Source of the DNA: Primula veris
Lineage: Eukaryota > Streptophyta > Magnoliopsida > Ericales > Primulaceae
NCBI GenBank assembly: GCA_963682055.1
Contig: OY821740.1
Location: 31,574,795-31,638,794 of the forward strand
Length of the DNA: 64,000 bases
Reading direction: 5' to 3'
A program made the position numbers and the translations under genes. The notes beneath the pieces are model-generated. The model saw only the letters and a program-made list of their open reading frames with translations. It searched no databases and was not told where the DNA came from. Shown in pieces: positions 55,301 to 64,000 of this stretch. How positions within the stretch are numbered: position 1 is the stretch's first letter; the number at the start of each line of letters is the position of its first letter.

Positions 55301-56567
55301 GACTGACCTCCCGCCGAAACCAAGTTGGATGGACCCCATAATCGAATACCATCGCTCCGGTGATCTTCCCAATGAGAAGAAGGAGGCCGAGAAAATAAGA
55401 AGAACGGCACTGGGGTTCTGGATAGCTCCCAACGACAAGCTCTATAAAAGATCGTTCTCTGGCCCCTACTTACTCTGCGTCCATCCTGACATGGTAATGA
55501 GGGTCATGGAAGAAATTCACGAAGGAACGTGTGGGAGCCATACCGGGGGCCGATCGCTGGCCAACCGAGCCTTGACCCACGGGTATTGGTGGCCCCTCAT
55601 GCAGAAGGACGCCAAGGCTTTCGTACTCAGGTGCGAGAAGTGTCAGAAGTACGCACCCATACCCCATGCCCCGGCGCAAAAAATGAGCAGCGTGACCTCG
55701 CCCTGGCCCTTTGCGCAGTGGGGCATGGATATCATCGGACCATTCCCCGTGGCCCCGGGGGGAAAGAAGTTCCTCCTCATGGTCACCGATTACTTCTCAA
55801 AGTGGGTGGAGGCCGTGGCCTTAGCGAAGATCACAGAGGCCGAAGTGATACGTTTCCTCTAGAGAGACGTGATCACCAGATTCGGAATCCCCTACTCAAT
55901 CGTCGCGGACAATGGTGGACAGTTCACCGGGGACAAATTAAAAACGATGTATGCAAAGTATCACATCAAAAACTACTGTTCGACCCCATCGTACCCCCAA
56001 TGCAACGGACAAGCCGAGGTATCAAACAAGACCGTGCTCGACGGAATCAAGAAGAGGCTAGACGAGTCCAAAGGACGATGGGCTGCAGAGCTGCATCACG
56101 TCCTTTGGGCCTACCGAACGACGAGAAGACGGGGCACTCAACAGACACCCTATAGCCTCACTTACGGAATGGAAGCCATCATCCCGTTAGAAATTGGGCT
56201 TCCTTCTCTAAGGACGGACATGGTGGAAAACGGGCTTAATGAAAAGATGATGGGGCTAGAGCTGGACTACGCCGAAGAAAGAAGGGAGGTTGCGGCCATC
56301 CGTAACGCCGAATATAAAAACGAGCTGGGGCGTTCTTACAACAAAAGAGTGAACGCCAGACGTTTCCAAGACGAAGACCTCGTGTTATGAAAAGTAAACA
56401 ACAACACCAGGATACAGTCCGACGGCAAGCTAGGCCCCAATTGGGAAGGCCTCTATCGAATCCTCGGTGCAGTAGGGAACGGGGCCTACCTGCTGGGTCG
56501 TCTTCCCAACGACGTCCCGGTGGACCGACCTTGGAACGTCAACAACCTAAGGAAGTACTACCCGTAG
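52323..56567 (+). pseudogene. Tat gag C-terminus and pol polyprotein with two in-frame stops
   Basis: One frame includes the gag knuckle (52437-52479), an aspartic protease (VDQGASVNIL) and reverse transcriptase (CIDYTSLNKACPKDPFPLP, FGLKNAGATYQR, YIDD at 54000-54011). An RNase H with altered catalytic region follows (LYLAVSEIAVSAVL where an acidic residue is usual), then a second RNase H with all acidic residues (LHADGAANKKGSG, NNEAEYEAV, VHTDSQLV, NTHADALA). Integrase is next (H...H...CEKCQKY, MDIIGPF, ADNGGQF, NGQAEV), and the frame ends NNLRKYYP. Stops: TAG 55860 inside integrase (position usually Trp; TGG to TAG) and TGA 56388 (CGA to TGA). The ORF starting at ATG 52524 is an internal start. 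Confidence 0.93.
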
Positions 56568-56675
56568 GGCTCGGCCTTTGTGTCTTTGTGTAAATAAGAA
56601 TGTGATGTAAATTTATGCCTATGGGCTTTATAAATGAAAACTGTTGTTATTACAATAGCTCCCCGGCGTACATTT
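56568..56675 (+). other. Post-pol spacer of Tat element
   Basis: Short AT-rich non-coding sequence after the integrase C-terminus. Confidence 0.5.
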
Positions 56676-56846
56676 CATTTAAATTTTCTCTAAGTGTTTC
56701 AGAACACGAGCCTATACGGCACCCCGGTTCATATTTACTTGAATTTTTCAGTTCATTTAAATTCTCTAAGTGTTTCAGAACACGAGCCTATACGGCACCC
56801 CGGTTCATATTTACTTGAATTTTGCAGTTCATTTAAATTTTCTATG
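56676..56846 (+). repeat. 77-bp tandem repeat, 2.2 units, in Tat 3' region
   Basis: Units start CATTTAAATT at 56676, 56754 and 56830 and contain CTAAGTGTTTCAGAACACGA and GCACCCCGGTTCATATTT. TTCAGAACACGA includes a heat-shock-element-like arrangement, but this could be chance. Confidence 0.9.
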
Positions 56847-57088
56847 TGTTACTTCGGTTTGCAAGTTATGAGTTGTATCAAACGAGCGCCCCAACGCCGA
56901 AGCACTAAGGCCCACTCATTTGGGAGCGTGTATACAATGTATAAAACACAATGGAAGTAAACAAGTAAAACACAGAAGAATAAATAAAAGACAAGTCCAA
57001 AATTGTTTTTTCATTTCATTCAACGGAAAGCTATTACATGCTAAGTACAAAAAGGAAACTACATTGAAAACAAAAGCCTAAATCTACC

Positions 57089-59753
57089 CTAGTTCTGGCT
57101 AGCTTCGTCCTCTTCGACCGAGAGAGCTCGAGGAGTCAAAGGCAACACATCCGGAACGGGAGCTGAGGGGACGGGAACGACAATATTTTCTACGTTCCAT
57201 ACCGGGTGATCCGGTCCCGCCCTCATGAAGGCAGCCGCCTCAGACCACCCTTCGACGTAGAAGGAGTTGAAGTCCTTCTGTGTCTTTTGGGCCCAGGCAG
57301 CATTCAGCTCGGCCTGGCCAGTCTGGACCGCCGCCTTTATCCTGTCGGTCACGCCAGCCTCAGCCTCTTTTAGGGCTGCCTCCGCAGCCTGGGCACGCTC
57401 CTCGGCCTCCGTTCTGGCCTTCACGGCTTCGACTCTTTGAGCCTCAACCGTGGTGTTGAGGCCCTCAGCTTTCTCCGCCCTGAGTTGGGCCTCCTCAGAC
57501 CTTTTCTGGGCCTCCTCCGCCCTTTTTTGGGCCTCCTCCACGAGCTTGGCATTAGCCTCTGCCTTCGCGGCCCATGACCTCACCAGCTGGCCTTGGTGAT
57601 AGACATATTGGTTCATCATTAAGTAGGCCTACAAGGGAAAAGGCAAAACACTTAGCAAAAATATGTGGGAAGAATGTGAAAACATACAAAATAGACTATA
57701 CACGTACCTGAGGTATCATGGCCATGGCCGATGTCATGGAGGATGCGAGGTCACGACCTCGGTGATCAGCCTCGACGCTTTGCTGCTGGAGCGCAGCCAA
57801 AGCTAGTAACCCGGCAGATGGGTGAGCCTCCATGATGCTCTTCACCCCCGTGGCCGCCTTCACCTCCTCGGGCGTCTGCACAGGCATCCTGTGGGTCGGG
57901 GAGGCAGAGCTGGAGCTTGAGCCTTGAGTAGGGCCTTGAGCAATGCCCGACGTCTCTCTAGGCCCCTCAACGACCACAACCTCGGACGGGTTGCTCCCTC
58001 CGACCTTGGCCCTCTTTTCCCCTTGGAGGGACTTCGTCCCCTCCACCTTTCTCTTCCCCAGAAGGGCCTTGCGGGCCAGCCGATCGAGTCTGGCTTGGGC
58101 TGCCAAATCATCCGGGCCAGCCGACTGAGGCAGGATCGCCACTTCCCTCTCTCCTGTCACAACCACATCCCTCTCCTCGGCCTCGACCTCGACCACTACC
58201 CCCTCGGGCTCCCCCGCCTCAGCAACCTTTTCGACCGCCCCTTCTTCCCCCTCGCCATCTCCAACCTCAGCTACCTCCTCCACCTCAGCTATCTCTTCCA
58301 CCCCCGCCTCCTCCTCAGCCTCTTCATCTGCCTCCTCCTCCTCGTCAGAACGGACTACCTATACAGGCCATACAAGAAAGGAGTTAGAGAAATTAGAAGA
58401 AATTAACTAAATCTAGCTGAGTGTAAAAACGAAGATTTGAGAAAAACAAGAAGTGACTTACTCTGGTCCTTGAGGTGCCCAAGGCTGGCCCGGAGGGTTC
58501 TGCCTCAGATGGGCTATCTTCTAATCGTAGGGGGCTCCCCACAGCGGGCTCCCTAGAGCTCAAGGGGAGAACCTCTGTCAGAGGCTTCCCATGCACGTCG
58601 ATATAGGTCCGGGTACCGTCCGCCCCCACCCGGTAGTGAAGGACGGTACCATCAGACCGGGTCTCAAAGTGAACCCCGGCCGTTGAAGGAGCGAAGGAGA
58701 CCACCGTCGCCGCCTTCGCCCTACTGCCTGTCTTCAGCTTTGGCTTCGAAGCCTTCTTCGCCGCATGCTCCAGACCTCGGGGAGGGAGGGCTGCCTCGGC
58801 ACCTTCAACCACCTTGGGAGGAAGGGTCGACTCCAGACCCTTCTCCTTCTCCCACCTTTCCCTGGAGTATCCCACAGGACAGAAGGTCCTGTGGGGCCAC
58901 TTGAAACTGTTCCCCTTGCAGGAGGTGGGGGAGCCACAGATTAGCAGGCGTTCCGCATCGCGTGCCCCTACGTCGGTCCCATCCGGACCCCACCAGTTAA
59001 GGGCCACCTCCAACGACTGTATGTTGGGTTCGCCCAGGCCCCCAAGCTTAGAGGCCACGGTGAATTTATTTTCCTTGGTGCTCAGCACCCTCCCCGGCCT
59101 GGTCGGGAGAGTTAGGTCGTCACGGAGGAGCCAGGGGCCCTCCACCACGACCACGTCTTGTGTGTAACCCCGATTCGAATCGGAGTTACCCGTGATCAGC
59201 TGATTATGAGACCGGCACCTCAGGTAGGGCTGCCGGCTCTTAGATTGGGAGCTTGGCTCGGCCTGCAAAAATTCGTAGCAGGCCAAGAGCTCCCTAAGCC
59301 CAGTGGTTCCGGAATGGCCGGGCCCAACAAGACACTTAGGGCCTCCATTCCGGCACAGATGCGGTGCGCTTGCAGAGGCCACTGGCACGGAAGAGTCTGC
59401 GTCTAGGCGCAGAGCTCCGTCAGTAGCTCCGGAATGGGGAGGTGGGTGCCCCCGTATAGAAGAGTAGAGAGGGAGAGAGTTACCATGTTCTTGGGATCAG
59501 CCACGATCCCGTTTACCTCGTCCGAGGTCGCACAAGTCCGAAGTCGAAACTCCTCCCCTATGCCGCAGAGTTGACGAAACTCGTCTAGGTCAGGCTCGTG
59601 CTGCCTGACCATGATACTGTTGTCGTTTACTGCTACGGAGATGGCTGGGTCGATAACCATCGCCCGGAATGGCAAGGCGTGTGCCATCACCTCAAGGCGC
59701 CGTGGTTGCGGGGCAACCATCGGGCCTTTTCCGGCTCCGTGTTTGATAACCAT
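57089..59753 (-). pseudogene. Antisense three-exon accessory gene of Tat element (copy 2)
   Basis: The gene is antisense to gag-pol. It starts at ATG 59753 (MVIKHGAGKG). Exons are 59753-58462, 58358-57708 and 57628-57089, with introns GTAAGT...TATAG (103 bp) and GTACGT...TTGTAG (79 bp), both phase 0. The product would be about 825 residues. Exon 1 carries THLPIPELL, TLPCQWPLQAHRICAGME, NQLITGNSDSNRGYTQD, NWWGPDGTDVGARDAERL and FCPVGYSRERWEKEKG. Exon 2 is acidic, then basic, then TPEEVKAATGVKSIMEAHPS. Exon 3 is an Ala/Glu coiled coil with heptad-like AEEAQKRSEEAQ units. TAG at 59403 and a one-base deletion near 59300 break exon 1. It resembles PF04195-like 'putative gypsy transposon' proteins from memory. 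Extra antisense ORFs are known in Tat elements; function unknown. Confidence 0.78.
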
Positions 59754-60230
59754 GATGGTTGGTTGGTGGGTGAAATTTCCTAAGTATGAAGGAAGAGAGA
59801 GAATGGTTTGCTGTGAAAATTTTAGAGAGAGATTGAGAAAGTGAAAATGAATTTTCACTGAGGGTATTTATAGAACCCCCACCAGAAGATGAAAAGACGT
59901 TTACCAGAAGGTGAAAAGACGCAACGGCTCATTGCACGAACTCCCACAAATAACCGCCGCCACTCAATCAATGTCCACCACGTGTACAGCCTGCAGAGGC
60001 CGTCTGCCAAATGTCACTCACCAGCCGTTTTAGCATTAATGACGTTGTAGAAATCAAAGGGACAAAGACGGCGCCTCGTGTCCACGTGTAAGAAAACCAT
60101 GAATGGTTGCACACGTGTCATAAAACAGCCATGCATGAGCATATTCGCACCGACGAGCATGATAACAAAATGACCGGAGCCCCCGTAACGATAAGAGATC
60201 CTCGCCGACCTCGTCCTTAGCAACGACTCC
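59754..60230 (-). promoter_or_regulatory. Upstream region of the antisense Tat gene
   Basis: On the minus strand a TATA box CTATAAATACCC lies at about 59865-59876, roughly 115 bp upstream of ATG 59753. The same box is present in copy 1 (GTCTATAAATACC near 27779-27790), about 105 bp upstream of its ATG. Words CCACGTGT recur further upstream in both copies. The conserved promoter supports real antisense transcription. Confidence 0.6.
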
Positions 60231-60244
60231 GGACAGGGAGCTGT
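60231..60244 (+). other. Putative polypurine tract of Tat element
   Basis: GGACAGGGAGCTGT directly precedes the 3' LTR. It is purine-rich but interrupted; copy 1 has GGACATGGAGCTGT at the same place. Confidence 0.5.
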
Positions 60245-60929
60245 TGGCGAGGGAATGTCAGCATCCCCTCGTCCGGGGCAATAACGCCCCCAAAGCGGGC
60301 CGTCCGGGCCTCATCAACCCTGAATTATGCGACGCCCCGGATTGGGAGGGCCGAGCCGTGCTGAGGCCGGCCCAAAGAAGCGTGTCGAGTACGCTTTCCC
60401 AATTAATGCTGCTGCTCTCTTGGGGGACCCTCCTGACGTTTCACCGACGTGGCCCAATCACAGGACACCTCCTGTGGGCCCCGGGAAAGGACAGTACCCT
60501 TGTCAGAGTCATAAATGACTCTGACGCCGTTGGATGAACATCTTACAGTACAGTGATCCAATGGCTAATACGCCTCTGATCACACTATAAATACCCCCCC
60601 TAATCCTACTTAGGAGGGGGAGAAAAAGACAGAGAGAGGAGAGATAAAGCTTAAACAACCCGGACCCCATGAACACTATCTGTACCACTCGATACAACGA
60701 CCTGTAACCGGCCCGGTCCCTCATTCTTAATTACATTCCTACTTTCAGTTAACACCAATACTGACTTGATCGTTGGAGAGGAAAAACCCGGCAACAACCC
60801 CGGGCCCCTGTTCGTTCCTTGTGCAGGCACGTAGACCACCTGACCGCCGGAGCATCCTGACCACCTCGGAAGATCGGAGCCAACGCGAAATTGATTAAGT
60901 CGAGCTTGGGAAGAAAATCAAGCTCGCCA
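60245..60929 (+). repeat. 3' LTR of Tat element
   Basis: A 685-bp LTR, nearly identical to 50246-50930 (about six substitutions by eye), with its TATA box at 60586-60593. The target duplication GATAA follows. Confidence 0.96.
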
Positions 60930-60934
60930 GATAA

Positions 60935-62153
60935 CATAACATATACGCATGTGAATCATTATAAAATTAAAACCCTAACACAATGAAATCAATGAAAAAA
61001 AAAACAATTGAATATAATGTATCAGCCATAACAGTTTAAGTTAGTTAAAAATATAAAAAGCCAAATAAATTAATCTCATATACAAAACAAATCTGCATAT
61101 TTCAAGAAGTTTTACTTACATATAATTGATATATATTTCAACAAACCTGAAATATTTTATGCATATTATCGTGTGTTTTATAAATAGATATTAATAAGCA
61201 CAAACTTGTAGATGTTAAGAGATGGAGAAACGTAACTGAATAGTTAATTGGGGAGAGAGACGTTCCTAATGCAGAGATAGAGAGAGTGAGGGGGGTGAGA
61301 CTTGGTATATTGTGAATTGTGTAGTGGACCGTGACTGCAATTTAATTGGGGTGACGTATATTTTTACATGTTTTAGTTGAAATACTTTTTCTTTTCCTTT
61401 TTTAATTATCTAAATCTAAAATGTTATAAAGAATTATAAAATAAAATGCATCAATATAATTATTTCTCTAGTACCCGAGACGATAAATAAAGTATCAGTT
61501 AATTTTCTTTTTATAATACCAGTTTGGTATGCCATGGCTACAAGTCCGGTACATTCGAGTAATTTTAATTTATCTTAATTTTTTAAGAAAAATATATATA
61601 AAATTGAGTTTTTATGTATGAGAAATAAATAATTTGTAAATTTAACAGTAAAACGGGTCTATTTATGTACTTATGATTTAATCACTAAGATGAAAAGGTA
61701 AGAATATTACAAACTAGTTATAAAATATTGTTAAAAAATAATAAGTTACTTATTTTATAAAATTTGTTCTATTCTTAAATGTCATAATTTACCAAATTTT
61801 TTTGTTATAGTGTCTTTAAAGTAGTAACTGAACCACATTTATTGATCATTTTAAGGGGGGTTGATTTTCGCTTCTAAATAATCCGCCTAAATTGCTAATT
61901 ATTTAAGACGGATTTTGTTAAGGCGATAAAAAAAAGTCTTATTTGACTCGTTTTCTAGTAGTTGTTAGTGATAATCATTAATATGGCCTTGATTTGATTC
62001 TTAAACTAGTACGATATTAATTACACTTTCTATAATTAACTATATATAATAACTTTTATCCTATGTTCCCAAGCACAATTTAGCAAGACCCTTTTAAAAA
62101 AAAGTAACTGATAAAGCCATAACTTTGGTCGGTCGCGTTAGGCTTTTCAACAA
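60935..62153. other. AT-rich intergenic sequence
   Basis: No supported gene. At 61876-61932 AATCCGCCTAAATTG and AAGACGGATTTTGTTAAGGCG echo the AAGGCGG cluster at 47975-48165. Confidence 0.45.
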
Positions 62154-62677
62154 TGATATAATGATAAATCAACCGTGAATAAATGATATTTCCTGATCTT
62201 TATTATTGCTCGGATTATTGTCCTTGTTCGGACTATTACATTTGCTCGGATTAGTATTTCGGCTTTACAATTATGCTCGATATAACTATTTAATCTCTCG
62301 TCTTGATCTTTCTCCTCTTTTATTCGGTGCTCGGCTGTCTTTTCTCGGTTTATTTCTCGAAGTGATATGCTTTGGTTAGTTTCTCTCTTTTCTTAACTTC
62401 TCTCTATATTTTTTGGATAGATTTTCTGGTCCTTTTCTAGGAGGGGTAGTTGGCTATTTATAGGCAACTGCGCCTTCTAGGATATTGATAAATGTCTTCA
62501 TCACAGGGATTTTTCAGACAAGGGTCCCCCTTTGATTGGGCTTGGGCTTTTGGGTAATAGCACCTCAATTCCTATAAAAAGTATGATATGACCCATTTAA
62601 GCGTTGGATACCCATTTATAAAGTGGGTTGATTAGGACCCGAATAAAATATTCGGGTCTGATTTTTATGTTCTATCA
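62154..62677 (-). mobile_element. Probable solo LTR
   Basis: On the minus strand the 524-bp segment begins TGATAGAACATAAAAATC and ends in TATCATTATATCA, giving TGATA...TATCA ends. It has a TATA box GCCTATAAATAGCC (62454-62465). After it comes a purine-rich transcribed-looking region with repeated CCGAGCA/TCCGAGCAA words. No internal region or partner is present. The flanking five bases (AACAA and GTAAC) do not match, so exact ends are uncertain. Confidence 0.45.
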
Positions 62678-62765
62678 GTAACGCTATAGAGCTAGACTGC
62701 CTCAACCAGACTAATTATCAGACAGTCATTTATGTAATTTTTAGAATTCTTTTGACATCCAACCA

Positions 62766-63094
62766 AAACAAAAATAAAACCTCAAATATAATATTTATTG
62801 AACTCTAGTTGAGACTACCCTAAACTTAAATATTAATTAAAAATATTTAAAATTTTAATGATTTTAATATATTTTATTTGACTATCAACAAAATAAAACT
62901 CCAAATATAATATTTATGGAACCCTAGTTGAGACTATCATAAACTTAAATATTAATTAAAAATATTTAAAATTTTAATGATTTTAATATATTTTTTATTT
63001 AACGATTTAACAAAATAAAAACTCAAATATAATATTATAGAACCATATTTGAGACTAACTTAAACTTAAATATTAATTAAAGATATTAAATATA
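62766..63094. repeat. Three tandem units of about 119 bp
   Basis: Units begin near 62768, 62887 and 63008. They share AAAATAAAACTCAAATATAA, GTTGAGACTA, CTTAAACTTAAATATTAATT and AAAATTTTAATGATTTTAAT. The first two are about 95 percent alike by eye; the third is shortened. Confidence 0.85.
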
Positions 63095-64000
63095 TGGCCG
63101 AATAACATACTCTTAAATTTCGGGGGGAAAATGAAATTGTAAATTTACATTAAGGATTGGTGTGTTGAGAGTCTGGTTGAATCTATCTGACTCATTAGCA
63201 TTATTATTTAAAAAACTATGTAAAACCAACATTTCATGCGGTAACTATTTAAAGGCATCCACCTCATGCCTTTTTACATTTCTTCAAATTTAAGTTGATA
63301 AATACACTTTTAAAACTTATAATGAAATATTCAGTTTTATACTATATATTTTCAGCTTGTTTATGAATTACCCTATCACAACTATATATCTTTATCTTTT
63401 TGTTATTTTTATTAGTTTTTACAGGGAAATGACAAACAAAGAAGAAAAAATGAGAGAAAGTAACAGGTATAAATATATATTTCTAATTATAAGGAGACCT
63501 ATTGATTACTTGTATTTGAGATACATTTGATTTTTTTACATAATTAAAGTATTCATAATAATTGTGTTAATTTTAACAATATTAACTTTGACACATGTGT
63601 AACTTAAATTTAACATTTACATTAGTGTATTAATTTAACAAAGTTATCTAATTTTAATTAAAATTAAAATTAATTATTAATTAAAATTTCATTAATTAGT
63701 TATTTTGTAAAACCCCACTAAAATAGTAACTAAAATAAGAGTAGTTGAAATAGAATTCACATTGCAATTAATGGTATTTTGGTATCAATTAACAACATTA
63801 AAAACATTCTTATTCTTAACAAAAAATTTAACATCTATAAAAATAACATATGATTTAACATAACAAATGTAGATAAAAAAAATACATTGTTAACTAACTA
63901 TTTTAGTTAACAATAAATATAACAATATTATTATAAATGTTTTTAAGATAATAATCTGATAAATAAGAAAACATAGATAATTTTAAGACAAACTCCTTAT
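63095..64000. other. AT-rich intergenic sequence
   Basis: Nothing recognised up to the window edge. Confidence 0.5.

Larger units (their letters stand above)
50246..60929 (+). mobile_element. Full-length Ty3/gypsy Tat-lineage retrotransposon
   Basis: A 10,684-bp element has 685-bp LTRs (TGGCGAG...CTCGCCA) and a perfect 5-bp target duplication, GATAA (50241-50245 and 60930-60934). LTRs differ at about six positions, so insertion is recent. The order is PBS, gag, protease, RT, RNase H, a second archaeal-type RNase H and integrase, then a 3' region with an antisense gene. The second RNase H and extra 3' ORF place it in the Tat lineage. Coding capacity is damaged by frame changes in gag and two in-frame stops in pol. 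Confidence 0.96.

Overview
The window is nuclear DNA from a flowering plant, most likely a eudicot. It is AT-rich, gene-poor and packed with plant transposons: Ty1/copia and Ty3/gypsy-Tat LTR elements, a Mutator-like element (MULE), Stowaway and hAT MITEs and a SINE. It also carries two plant-specific AP2/ERF transcription-factor genes. All calls come from reading the sequence and recalling protein families; no database search was run.

Host genes are few. At the left edge (1-1265, minus) is the 5' coding exon of a plant SMPD4-like (neutral sphingomyelinase-3-like) protein that runs off the window. At 19071-19742 (minus) is an intronless DREB A-4 type AP2/ERF gene. At 35434-36450 (minus) is an intronless ERF-type gene with an unusual repeated acidic N-terminus. 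At 23547-24607 (plus) four phase-consistent exons form the 3' end of a gene I do not recognise.

Mobile elements explain most of the rest. (1) 2171-9323 is a copia element with 202/203-bp LTRs and a 5-bp target duplication; its gag N-terminus has been replaced by a foreign LTR-like segment, and pol has two in-frame stops. (2) 24868-28880 is the 3' part of a Tat-type gypsy element. (3) 40360-46917 is a MULE with ~247-bp terminal inverted repeats, a MuDR-type transposase frame broken by three nonsense codons, and an intact second ORF of 448 codons. (4) 50246-60929 is a young full-length Tat element (685-bp LTRs, about 6 differences) with gag, pol (dual RNase H) and a three-exon antisense gene between pol and the 3' LTR. 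Smaller elements include two Stowaway MITEs, a hAT MITE with a perfect 8-bp target duplication, a SINE and a probable solo LTR. Several tandem repeat arrays lie between them.

The most interesting material is the MULE. A near-palindromic motif (core ACGACCGATCGT) is arrayed in both TIRs and in a 123-bp tandem array just upstream of the intact accessory ORF. The same module occurs in the LTR-like segment embedded in the copia element 37 kb away. This layout recalls accessory-protein/cis-motif systems known in other MULEs (VANC in VANDAL elements), but the proposed function is inference. Second is the antisense gene of the Tat elements: it is present in two diverged copies with the same exon order, and both copies carry a stop codon at the same position.
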